The notes beneath the pieces are model-generated. The model saw nothing but the letters and a program-made list of their open reading frames with translations, did no database searches and was not told where the DNA came from. From Microbacterium oleivorans (GTDB lineage: Bacteria > Actinomycetota > Actinomycetes > Actinomycetales > Microbacteriaceae): a stretch of 64,000 nt of DNA. A program made the translations under genes and the position numbers. Positions 8,714 through 16,664 of the stretch are shown here, piece after piece. The number at the start of each line of letters is the position of its first letter. The stretch's first letter is position 1. Location: assembly GCF_013389665.1 (NCBI RefSeq), contig NZ_CP058316.1, positions 1,550,001-1,614,000 on the forward strand, given 5' to 3'.

Positions 8714-9775
8714 TCAGACCGCGGCGAACCGCCGCCAGGGAGCGGATGCCGCGTCCCGGGGCGCCGCGGCCGCGAACTCCAGCGACGGGTCGGCGACGTC
8801 GAGCGCGACGGTGAGCTTGGTCTCCCACCGAACGTGCGCGGGCTGATCCGCGCGCGGGCGCACCGAGATCCCCGGCCCGGGTACCGAGCCGAAAGCGAGT
8901 GCGCGTTCGCGCGACGCGGCGATACCGGCCAGATCGGCATTGTCGACGAGGCAGTCGTAGCGCGGGATGCTCGTCGTCTCGTACGGCGAGTACTCCCCCG
9001 CGGCGAGCGCCGGGTCGAGGAAGTGATTCGTGTGCGCGAAGGTCTCCCCCCGCGCCACCGGCAGCACGGCCACACCCGCCGGGGCCACCTCGATGGCTGC
9101 GGCCCCGTCGCGACCCACCACCGTGAGCACGCTCGATGCCGCCAGCGGCACCGATCGAGCGATCGAGACCGCCTCGTCGATGCTGACGGCGTCGTCGAGG
9201 ATCATCCGCGAGAGCACATGCACGGGCACGCCCGGCTGCGAGCCGTCGGAGCGGTGATGGAGGATGTTGAAGTGCACGCCCAGACCGCGGTCGTTCACGC
9301 CGATCTTGGCGGGCTGACCGAACTCGCAGAACGCCGCGACCCGCGTACCCGACGCACTGCGCCATCGGCGTACGACCGTCTCGTTCGAGAGCGTCTCGTG
9401 CCAGTCCCACGTCTGCAGCGTGCGCGGGGCATCCCCCGACGACGGCACGTGCACGATGGTCGAGCACTCCATCGAGGGCGTCATGCGGGCGAGGATCTCG
9501 GTGCGAGCGGTCAGCAGCAGGATGTCGGCGACGGCGAGTCCGCTGCCCGCTGCGACGCCCCGGAATTCGGCGGCGACCTCCGGGGCGTGCTCGAGGGTGG
9601 CCGCGCCGCTCTGGCGCGCGACCGAGCGCGCGACGTCCTCGGGCACCCCGGATCGGGCGAAGAGGTCGAGATAGGCATCCCGCGCTGCTCGCAGCTGCGG
9701 CGCCCAGGCGGCCCCGAACCGGCGCCCCTCGGCTTCGGTGTCCCCGTCGCCGGAGGCCCACTCGTGCACGATCAC
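8714..9775 (-). CDS. C45 family Ntn-hydrolase (isopenicillin-N acyltransferase-like)
   Basis: 353 residues. Members are made as precursors that cut themselves to expose an N-terminal Cys and then hydrolyse or transfer amide-bound acyl groups. The expected Cys is Cys104 in SMECSTIV; WDWHETL and GVNDRGLGVHFNIL match the family's core strands, and HTNHFLD resembles its late conserved His block. The start is GTG at 9775, whose GTGA overlaps the stop of the PaiB-like gene, so expression is coupled. Together with the P1 peptidase in the same operon it points to cleavage of an imported amide; a beta-lactam substrate is possible but not indicated by anything else here. Confidence 0.8.
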   Translation of the reverse strand: MIVHEWASGDGDTEAEGRRFGAAWAPQLRAARDAYLDLFARSGVPEDVARSVARQSGAATLEHAPEVAAEFRGVAAGSGLAVADILLLTARTEILARMTPSMECSTIVHVPSSGDAPRTLQTWDWHETLSNETVVRRWRSASGTRVAAFCEFGQPAKIGVNDRGLGVHFNILHHRSDGSQPGVPVHVLSRMILDDAVSIDEAVSIARSVPLAASSVLTVVGRDGAAAIEVAPAGVAVLPVARGETFAHTNHFLDPALAAGEYSPYETTSIPRYDCLVDNADLAGIAASRERALAFGSVPGPGISVRPRADQPAHVRWETKLTVALDVADPSLEFAAAAPRDAASAPWRRFAAV

Positions 9776-10413
9776 GAGGTCGCTCCGATGCGCTCGATGA
9801 GCGAGGCGACGTCGCCGTGGCCGCATCCGCGCTCGCGGGCGGCTGAGGCCACCCGCGAGCGGACATCGGCCGGCTTGTCCTGACTCAGCTTGAACACGGC
9901 ACGCTGATCGGTGATCTCGAAGCGGAACGACACGACCCCGCCGACGATGCGCTCGAAGGTCGGAAGGGAGGCGGTCGGGTCCCAGGCGGAGGGCTCCAGC
10001 GCCTCGAGCTCGTGCACGGTCCGGGTGACGACGTGCATGCTCGCCTGCGGGTCGTCGAGCACGGTCACGCGCGCAGTGAGGTGCACGGCGGCGTAGTCCC
10101 ACGTCGGCACGTTCGGGTCGTCGGCGTACGCGGTCGGGGAGACGTAGCCGTGCGGACCCGAGAAGATCAGCAGGATCGGCTGGCCGTCGCGCAGCGACAT
10201 CCACTGCGGGTTCTTCCGGGCGATGTGGCCGATCAGCTCACCGCCGACCAGCGCCTCGCCATCGGCGAGACGCTCGATGATCACGGGTGTATGGGTCGCG
10301 GTGGGCGCTTCATCGGCGCCGCCGCCCGAGACGACGAGGGCGAAGGGATTGCTGCGCACCAGATGCGTGACCTCGTGCTGCGAGGGGGCGCGGTAGGACG
10401 GGAACTCGTGCAC
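9772..10413 (-). CDS. PaiB-like FMN-binding protein
   Basis: 213 residues from a GTG at 10413; the opening VHEFPSYRAPSQHEVTHLV aligns with the usual PaiB beginning, which argues against the longer in-frame start that would overlap the P1 peptidase gene by 41 nt. Conserved blocks are NPFALVVS, GHIARKNPQW, ILLIFSGPHGYVSP and TWDYAAVHLTA, features of the split-barrel flavin fold. PaiB-type proteins are called negative regulators in Bacillus but many are plain FMN or heme binders. No DNA-binding motif is visible, so a redox or binding role is as likely as regulation. Confidence 0.85.
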   Translation of the reverse strand: MHEFPSYRAPSQHEVTHLVRSNPFALVVSGGGADEAPTATHTPVIIERLADGEALVGGELIGHIARKNPQWMSLRDGQPILLIFSGPHGYVSPTAYADDPNVPTWDYAAVHLTARVTVLDDPQASMHVVTRTVHELEALEPSAWDPTASLPTFERIVGGVVSFRFEITDQRAVFKLSQDKPADVRSRVASAARERGCGHGDVASLIERIGATS

Positions 10414-10417
10414 CGGC

Positions 10418-11437
10418 TCAGCCCGCCGCGCACAGGATCGCGTCCCACGCCGTCTCACCCGCGAGCGTGGCGACAGCGGTGGGGTTCAACGAGAGACGAC
10501 CGCTCGGGGTCGACGGGTCGACGGGGAGCTCCACCTCGTCCGTGGTCAGCGCGAACAGCGTGTCGCCGTCCATCGAGGTGTGGAACGGCTGGATGCCACG
10601 GTGCATCGAGCTGTGGACCTGCAGGGCGAACTGCTGCAGGTCGGTGTCGTTCAGGCGCACGTTGGTCACCACCGCGGTGATGGTCGTGTTACCCGACACG
10701 GGGGCGGCGAGACGCGCCTGGGAGACGGCGGCCTCGTAGTCCTCGGCCGGATGGCGCCGCGCGCCGGTGTGAGCGTCGTAGTTGCCGCGGACGATCCGAC
10801 CCGTGCGATCGACGATGACCCCGTAGGGGTTGAGCACGGTCACGACCAGGACCTTCACGTCGCCGATCTGCCGGAACGCCGCCCCTTGACCGGTGAACTC
10901 CACTCGCGCCGGGTCGACCTTGCCCGCGGAGGCCGAGGCGCCGCCGCCGACCCGTCCCACCTCCACGATGCCGGCCCGAGCGGCCCCGTAGGCCGAGCGG
11001 CCGAGAGCGGCGTCGGGGAAGACGCCGTTGTCGCGGACGGAGTAGTCGTAGATGATGGCGCCCGAGACCAGCTGCAGCTCGTCGAAGCCGGCGCGGTGGT
11101 CGACGCGGTCGAACAGAGCCTCCGACACCCCGGCGACCGCTGACAGGCCGTAGACCGATCCCCCCGCGAGGCAGATGGCGTGGTTGAAGCCGTACAGCCC
11201 GCTCGCCCCCACCGCACCCCCGCGGCGATCGGCGTACGTGCGGGCACCGTCGGGGATCGAGACGACCGTCGCCCCCGTGGGGCCCTCCGCGTACTCGGCG
11301 GTGCCGATCAGCACGCCCGGGAAGTCGTAGGCGATCTGTCCGCGATCTGTTCCATGGACGGCCTCCAGCGCGAAGTCGGCGTTGGAGGCACGTGCGCCCA
11401 GCGAACGGACGGGCGCGAGGCGGGGGGATGGGGTCAC
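10418..11437 (-). CDS. P1 family (S58/NylC-like) Ntn-hydrolase
   Basis: 339 residues. P1 enzymes (DmpA aminopeptidase, beta-peptidyl aminopeptidases, the 6-aminohexanoate-oligomer hydrolase NylC) autocleave before a nucleophilic Ser or Thr. The conserved core GFNHAICLAGGSVYGLSA (residues 84-101) is present, and SGNTTITAVVTN places Asn250/Thr251 as the likely self-cleavage site, as in NylC. The start GTG (11437) overlaps the stop of the ABC ATPase gene, so the enzyme is coupled to the transporter. Cytoplasmic hydrolysis of an imported N-terminal amide or omega-amino-acid oligomer is inferred. Neighbouring GabT-, aldehyde- and acyl-CoA dehydrogenases would fit an omega-amino acid product. Confidence 0.85.
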   Translation of the reverse strand: MTPSPRLAPVRSLGARASNADFALEAVHGTDRGQIAYDFPGVLIGTAEYAEGPTGATVVSIPDGARTYADRRGGAVGASGLYGFNHAICLAGGSVYGLSAVAGVSEALFDRVDHRAGFDELQLVSGAIIYDYSVRDNGVFPDAALGRSAYGAARAGIVEVGRVGGGASASAGKVDPARVEFTGQGAAFRQIGDVKVLVVTVLNPYGVIVDRTGRIVRGNYDAHTGARRHPAEDYEAAVSQARLAAPVSGNTTITAVVTNVRLNDTDLQQFALQVHSSMHRGIQPFHTSMDGDTLFALTTDEVELPVDPSTPSGRLSLNPTAVATLAGETAWDAILCAAG

Positions 11438-12204
11438 GATGAGAGCTCCTGGAACAGTTGACGCGAATAGGGATGAGCGGGTGAGTCGTAGAAAACCGCG
11501 GTCGGTGCGAGTTCGACGATCTCGCCCTTGCGCATGACGGCGACCCGGTGCGAGATGTAGCGCACGGCGGCCAGGTCGTGAGAGATGAAGAGCGCCGCGA
11601 ACGCGTGCTCGTGCTGCAGGTCGTGGATGAGGTTCAGGATCTGCGCCTGCACCGAGACGTCGAGGGCGCTGACGGCCTCGTCGAACACCACGAACGCGGG
11701 ATGGGTGACCAGTGCCCGTGCGACGCTGACCCGTTGCAGCTGACCGCCCGAGAGCTGGTGCGGCCGCCGCTGCTCGAACGAGCCGGGCAGGCCCACCGCC
11801 TCGAGCATGTCGCGGGCCCGCATCTCGAGCGCACGGCTGCGTCGCTCGTGCACCAGAAGCGGCTCGAGGACGGCATCGAGCACGCTGGAGCGGGGGTCGA
11901 TCGCCCATCGTGGATGCTGCAGCACCGCCTGGATGCGACCCGCTCGCGAACGCAGGCTGCGGGCCAGCGGCGCCCCCTCGAATCGGACGACACCCCGGTC
12001 GGGGCGCTGCAGACCGAGCACGACGGCGCCCGTGGTCGACTTGCCCGACCCCGACTCTCCGACGAGCCCCAGGGTCTCGCCGGGAGCGATGTCGAAGGAG
12101 ACCCCCGACATCGCCTGCACCGAACGCCGAGCCGGCCCGAAGCCCGACGTGAAGCGCACCGAAACGTCGTCGAGCTCGACGACGGCACGCGAGGAGACGC
12201 TCAT
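11434..12204 (-). CDS. Peptide/amide ABC transporter ATPase (DppF/OppF-like)
   Basis: 256 residues. Energises uptake by the adjacent permeases. Walker A GESGSGKST (about residues 46-54), signature LSGGQLQRVSVARAL, Walker B FVVFDEAVSALD and the switch SHDLAAVRYISHRV are all intact. The ATG at 12204 overlaps the stop of the partner ATPase (ATGA). Length is short for OppF because the C-terminal oligopeptide extension is nearly absent, whereas the partner carries a fuller one. Confidence 0.92.
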   Translation of the reverse strand: MSVSSRAVVELDDVSVRFTSGFGPARRSVQAMSGVSFDIAPGETLGLVGESGSGKSTTGAVVLGLQRPDRGVVRFEGAPLARSLRSRAGRIQAVLQHPRWAIDPRSSVLDAVLEPLLVHERRSRALEMRARDMLEAVGLPGSFEQRRPHQLSGGQLQRVSVARALVTHPAFVVFDEAVSALDVSVQAQILNLIHDLQHEHAFAALFISHDLAAVRYISHRVAVMRKGEIVELAPTAVFYDSPAHPYSRQLFQELSS

Positions 12205-13178
12205 GCCGACACCTCCGTGGGGTTCCCGCTCCGCACGAGCTCGTCGGTGCGGATGCACAGGCTCGCACGCACCGGACCCGGCTGCGGCCGGGTGGTCGCG
12301 CAGGCCGCGACGCTCACCGCGCAGCGCTCGCTGAAAGCACAGCCCGCCGACTCGCCGTGCAGCACAGGGGGCGCTCCGGGGATGCTCGCCAGCCGTTCGC
12401 CCTGCCGCATCCGCGAGGGGTCGGTTGCGGCGAGTGCCCGGGAGTAGGGGTGCACCGGGGTACCGAGCACGTCACGGGCACGACCGCGCTCGACCACCCT
12501 GCCGGCGTACATCACCGCCACGTCATCGCACCAGCGCGCGACGGCGGGCAGGTCGTGGCTGAGCCACAGGATGGTGGTGCCGAGCGCGCGAGCCTGGGCG
12601 AACATCAACCGCACCACCTCTTCGCGTACCTGGCTGTCGAGGGCGGCGGTCGGCTCGTCGGCGATGAGCAGACGCGGACGCCGGCACATCGCCAGGGCGA
12701 TCGCGACCCGCTGCGCCATCCCGCCGGAGACCTGGTGCGGGAACAGCGGCAGCACGCGGTCGGGGGCGTCGATCTGCATCTCTTCGAGCAGCTCGCGTCG
12801 GCGGGAGGTCGAGGCATCCTGGCCGGTGCTGCGGAGCACGAGCTGGAGCTGCCGGCCGATCCGCATGGTGGGGTCGAGCGAGCCGATGGGATCCTGGGCG
12901 ATGTAGGCCAGCTCGTCGCGCCGATATCGGCGGAGCGCCGCGGTGCCGAGGCCGAGCACGTCGATGCCCGCCACCTCGATGCCGCCTCGGACGATCCTCG
13001 CGGAGGGGGGTTGGAGGCGGCCGAGGACGGACGCCAGGGTCGACTTGCCCGAACCCGACTCGCCCACCAACGCCAGCGAGGAACCCTCGTCGATCTCGAG
13101 GTCGACGCCGTCGAGGGCTCGCACCGTGGTCGACCCGACGAAATCGAGGGCCAGGTCTCGGATGGTCACGGCGCTCAT
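12201..13178 (-). CDS. Peptide/amide ABC transporter ATPase (DppD/OppD-like)
   Basis: 325 residues. Walker A GESGSGKST (about 35-43), signature VSGGMAQRVAIALA, Walker B LLIADEPTAALD and the switch LSHDLPAV are intact. The C-terminal oligopeptide/dipeptide extension contains the Cys-rich element CAFSERCAVSVAACATT, which in OppD-type ATPases can hold an iron-sulphur cluster; three Cys are seen here. The ATG (13178) overlaps the DppC-like stop. Assignment to the Opp/Dpp class is firm, substrate not. Confidence 0.92.
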   Translation of the reverse strand: MSAVTIRDLALDFVGSTTVRALDGVDLEIDEGSSLALVGESGSGKSTLASVLGRLQPPSARIVRGGIEVAGIDVLGLGTAALRRYRRDELAYIAQDPIGSLDPTMRIGRQLQLVLRSTGQDASTSRRRELLEEMQIDAPDRVLPLFPHQVSGGMAQRVAIALAMCRRPRLLIADEPTAALDSQVREEVVRLMFAQARALGTTILWLSHDLPAVARWCDDVAVMYAGRVVERGRARDVLGTPVHPYSRALAATDPSRMRQGERLASIPGAPPVLHGESAGCAFSERCAVSVAACATTRPQPGPVRASLCIRTDELVRSGNPTEVSA

Positions 13179-14059
13179 GTCAGGGACCTCGTTTCGCGGG
13201 GCTCGAGCCGGTCTCGCAGGCTGTCGCCGATGATGTTGATGCACAGGATCGACGCGACGAGCACGGCGCCGGGGACGATCAGCAGGTGCGGGGCCAGGGT
13301 CATGTAGAGAGTCCCCTGCTGGATGAGGAGGCCGAGCGAGGCCTCGGGAACCTGGACGCCGAAGCCGAGGAAGCTCAGGCCGCCCTCGACGAGGATCGCC
13401 ACCGAGAGCGCATAGCTGGCCTGGACGATCACCGTGCCGGCGATGTTCGGCAGCAGGCGCCGGACGAAGACGACCGGGGTGCGCACGCCGCTGATGCGCG
13501 CCGAGACGATGAAGTCGCGTTCGGCGACGGCGCGGGTGGCGATGCGGACGACGCGTGTCATCAGAGGGATGGTGATGGCCACGATGCTGATGATCGCCGC
13601 CGGCCGGCCGGGGCCGAGCAGGGCCGAGACGAGGATGGCGAGCACGAGGGCGGGAAACGCGTAGAGCACGTCCACGATGCGCATCACGACCTCGTTCGCC
13701 GACCCGCCGAAGTACCCCGCGATCATGCCGAGCAGGGTGCTGACCGCAGCGGAGCAGAGCACGGCGGCGATCGACACGACCAGCGTCGTGGCGATGCCCT
13801 CGAACAGACGCGGCAGGAAGGAGCGTCCGAGGTTGTCGGTGCCCAGCGGCGCGTCGAGGCTCGGCGGTTGGAACCGGGCGCCGATCGTCGCGCTCGTCGA
13901 TCCGGTCGCTCCGGTGAGGGTGGCGACGACGGTCACGAGCACGACGACGGTCAGCACCAGGATCGCGCCACGGGTCAAGGCGTCGATGTCGCGCCAGACG
14001 AGCCGGGTGCGTCGGCGCGCGCCGACGAGCCGTTGTGTCGTGGTCGGGGTGACGGTCAT
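13175..14059 (-). CDS. Peptide/amide ABC transporter permease (DppC-like)
   Basis: 294 residues. Has the long N-terminal arm before the first membrane segment (about residues 28-50) typical of DppC/OppC, then LGTDNLGR, a DppC hallmark, and six hydrophobic segments in all. The ATPase-contact loop reads ARISGVRTPVVFVRRLLPNI. Overlaps its neighbours by 4 bp at both ends, so it is translated with the full transporter. Confidence 0.92.
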   Translation of the reverse strand: MTVTPTTTQRLVGARRRTRLVWRDIDALTRGAILVLTVVVLVTVVATLTGATGSTSATIGARFQPPSLDAPLGTDNLGRSFLPRLFEGIATTLVVSIAAVLCSAAVSTLLGMIAGYFGGSANEVVMRIVDVLYAFPALVLAILVSALLGPGRPAAIISIVAITIPLMTRVVRIATRAVAERDFIVSARISGVRTPVVFVRRLLPNIAGTVIVQASYALSVAILVEGGLSFLGFGVQVPEASLGLLIQQGTLYMTLAPHLLIVPGAVLVASILCINIIGDSLRDRLEPRETRSLT

Positions 14060-15021
14060 CGCCGGCTCCCTCCGGTCAGGCGCAGGCGGGGGTCGAGCGC
14101 GTTGGAGACGAGGTCGACGACCAGGGCCGCGAGGATGAACACCATCGCCGCCAGGAGCACGGCGGCCTGGATGATCGCGTAGTCGCGACGGCCGAGCGCG
14201 GTCTGGAGGTACGACCCCATCCCGGGGACGTTGAACACGAACTCGACGATGACGGTGCCGCCCAGGAGGACGGCGACCAGCGCTCCGACGATGGTGAGGA
14301 TCGGGGCGGCCGCGTTGCGCAGGACGTGGTGGCGGACGATGGACAGCGGGGTCTCGCCGCGCGCCACGGCGGCCTGGACGTGCGGCTCCACGAGGACGTT
14401 CAGCACGGCGTCGCGGGTGTTGCGGGCGACCACCGCCACGCAGCCCACCGACAGCACGACGATCGGCAGCACGAGCGAGCCGAAGAACCTGCCCGGGTCG
14501 ACCGCGAAGGGGGCGAACTGGCCGACCGACAGCCCCAGACCGAGCGTCGAGACGGCGAAGACGAGGAGACCCGCGAGCAGGAATTCGGGAAGGCTGATGC
14601 CCAGCGCGCTGAGCAGCTTTCCTGCGGCGCCGGCCGACCCGCCCGAGCGCAGCGCTGACGCGAAGCCGAGCGGGATGCCGATCACCAGGGTGACGACGAT
14701 CGTGATCGCGGCGATCGTCGCCGTCACCGGCAGGCGGGCGGCGAACTCCTCCGACACCGACACGTTGGAGACGAAGGAGTACCCGAGGTCACCGGTGAGC
14801 ACGCCGCCGACCCAGCGGAAGTACTGCTCGACGATCGGAGCGTCGAGCCCCGACGCGGCCACGGCCTGGGCCCGCTGCGCCTCGGTGGCGAGCGGACCCA
14901 GGACGAGGTCGGTGTAGTCGCCCGGCATGAGCCGCACGGAGGCGAAGATGAGCACGGAGACCCCGATCAGCGTGACCAGCGCCGCCAGCACGCGCCGGAG
15001 CGACCACAGGATGACGGTCAT
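14056..15021 (-). CDS. Peptide/amide ABC transporter permease (DppB-like)
   Basis: 321 residues. The DppB N-terminus is clear (a membrane helix ending in FASVRLMPGD), and the contact loop reads ARGETPLSIVRHHVLRNAA. The late GGTVIVEFVFNVPGMG block is diagnostic for the family. The gene starts one nucleotide after the binding-protein stop (15023), so translation is almost certainly coupled. Confidence 0.93.
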   Translation of the reverse strand: MTVILWSLRRVLAALVTLIGVSVLIFASVRLMPGDYTDLVLGPLATEAQRAQAVAASGLDAPIVEQYFRWVGGVLTGDLGYSFVSNVSVSEEFAARLPVTATIAAITIVVTLVIGIPLGFASALRSGGSAGAAGKLLSALGISLPEFLLAGLLVFAVSTLGLGLSVGQFAPFAVDPGRFFGSLVLPIVVLSVGCVAVVARNTRDAVLNVLVEPHVQAAVARGETPLSIVRHHVLRNAAAPILTIVGALVAVLLGGTVIVEFVFNVPGMGSYLQTALGRRDYAIIQAAVLLAAMVFILAALVVDLVSNALDPRLRLTGGSRR

Positions 15022-15022
15022 G

Positions 15023-16633
15023 TCAGCCGGCGCGGAACTCGGTGATGCGCCGGAGGACGTCGCCGTAGCCCTCGTCGCTGCTGATGCTCGGGCTCAACGA
15101 GCCGGTGTTCCAGCCGATGATCGAGGGACGCAGCACCAGCGGCACCATCTCGCTCTGCTCGTCGGCCAGCGAGCACAGCTGTGCGAAGGCATCGGCGCGA
15201 TCGTCGCCGGGCTGTGCCGAGGCTCCGGTCGCGATGAGCTCGTCGAGCTCGGGGGAACCCGACATGTACACGGACGAGAAGCCGGCGAGCGCGGGGCTCC
15301 ACCACGTGGTGACCATCGCCGGATCGGCGTAGCCCGCGAACCAGCTGAGGGCGAGGTCGAAGTCGGACGGGTCGGAGTAGACGCGGCCCGAGTACGTCGC
15401 GTAGTCGAGCTGCTCGATCGAGACGTCGACCCCGATCTCGGCGAGGTTCTGCTGGATGACCTGCGCGATCTGGGCGAGGACCGGTTCGTCCGTGTACACG
15501 AGCAGATCGAGCTCGAGTCCGCCGACGGCGTCGATCGCGCTCGTGGCCGCCGCGAGGTCGCGATCGGCGGAGGGCAGATCGGCGGGGTCGCACGAGTCGG
15601 GAAGACTCACCGGGGTCACCCCCGACGCCGAGGCCGAACCGCCGAAGACGAGATCGTTGATCGTCGCGCGGTCGATGGCCGAGTTGATCGCGAAACGCAC
15701 CCCCTCGTCGGTGAGGGCGGGATCGCCGCCGATCGAGTTGATCATCAGGTAGTGGAAGTCGGTGTTGCGCTGCGTCGCGACCCGAACGTCGGATGCACTC
15801 GTCAACAGCGCGGCCGAGTCCGTCGAGTTCAGGATCGCCAGGTCGGCGGAGCCGTCGCGCAGGGCCGCTGCGCGGGTGGCCTCGTCGCCGACGATGTCGA
15901 TCGTCAGCGACGAGAAGCCGAGGTCGGCCGCATCCGGGTGATGCTCGTTCGGAACGAAGGTCCACTGCTCGTCCTGGCGGTGGGCCGACGCGACGAGGGG
16001 GCCGGTGCCGAGCATCTCCTGTGTGATGTCGACCTCGCCCGACGCGATCTCGCTCATCGGCAGGATCGCCGCGGGCGTGTTGGCGAGGGCGGCGAGGAAG
16101 GGCGTGTAGGGCTCCGACAGCGTCACGGTCACCTCGCCCGCTCCCGTCGCCGCCACCGACGCGACCGGGCCGAGCTGGCCCGTCCAGGTGACGGGGTTGT
16201 CGATGAGCCGCTGGATGCTGCCCACGACGTCGTCGGCGGTCATCGCGCGCCCGTTGGAGAAGACGGCGTCATCGGCGAGGGTGAAGACGTACTCGGTGTC
16301 GCTCGCGGTCTCCCAGGAGGTCGCCAGACCGGGGGCCACCTCGAGGTTCTCGTCGATGGTGGTGAGGGTCTCGTAGACGAGCCCTTCGAGCATCCAGGAT
16401 CGTGCGGTCGCCGCCCCCTGGGGATCGAGCCCGCTCGCCTCGGCGGTGTCGTAGTCCACCTGGACGACGAGCTCGCCTCCGGCGGGAGCAGCGCTGTCGG
16501 CCACCGCGAGGAAGCCGGGGGCGACCTCCTCGGAGGTGGCGGCGGGCGCGGGGGCGGATGCGGCGCTGCATCCGGTGGCGGTCAGAAGCGCGACCGTGCC
16601 GATCGCGACTCCGATTCGTGTGCGTTTTCTCAT
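15023..16633 (-). CDS. Family 5 solute-binding lipoprotein (DppA/OppA-like)
   Basis: 536 residues. Binding component of the peptide-type importer. A basic MRKRTRIG start, short hydrophobic core and lipobox TATGC (Cys22) mark a lipoprotein; the Ser/Ala/Pro-rich stretch after it is a typical linker. Family 5 landmarks are LVYETLTTIDENLEVAPGL and YVFTLADDAVFSNG. It is the first transporter gene, 31 nt after the amine-oxidase stop. Family 5 proteins bind peptides, nickel or varied amides, so the ligand stays open. Confidence 0.9.
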   Translation of the reverse strand: MRKRTRIGVAIGTVALLTATGCSAASAPAPAATSEEVAPGFLAVADSAAPAGGELVVQVDYDTAEASGLDPQGAATARSWMLEGLVYETLTTIDENLEVAPGLATSWETASDTEYVFTLADDAVFSNGRAMTADDVVGSIQRLIDNPVTWTGQLGPVASVAATGAGEVTVTLSEPYTPFLAALANTPAAILPMSEIASGEVDITQEMLGTGPLVASAHRQDEQWTFVPNEHHPDAADLGFSSLTIDIVGDEATRAAALRDGSADLAILNSTDSAALLTSASDVRVATQRNTDFHYLMINSIGGDPALTDEGVRFAINSAIDRATINDLVFGGSASASGVTPVSLPDSCDPADLPSADRDLAAATSAIDAVGGLELDLLVYTDEPVLAQIAQVIQQNLAEIGVDVSIEQLDYATYSGRVYSDPSDFDLALSWFAGYADPAMVTTWWSPALAGFSSVYMSGSPELDELIATGASAQPGDDRADAFAQLCSLADEQSEMVPLVLRPSIIGWNTGSLSPSISSDEGYGDVLRRITEFRAG

Positions 16634-16664
16634 GGCGGTTCCTCTCGAGGTGCCGGCCCGCGGT

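Noticed and set aside
8714..9775. Beta-lactam acyltransferase or resistance gene
   Set aside because: C45 enzymes act on diverse amides; no other beta-lactam-related gene lies nearby and the operon looks catabolic.
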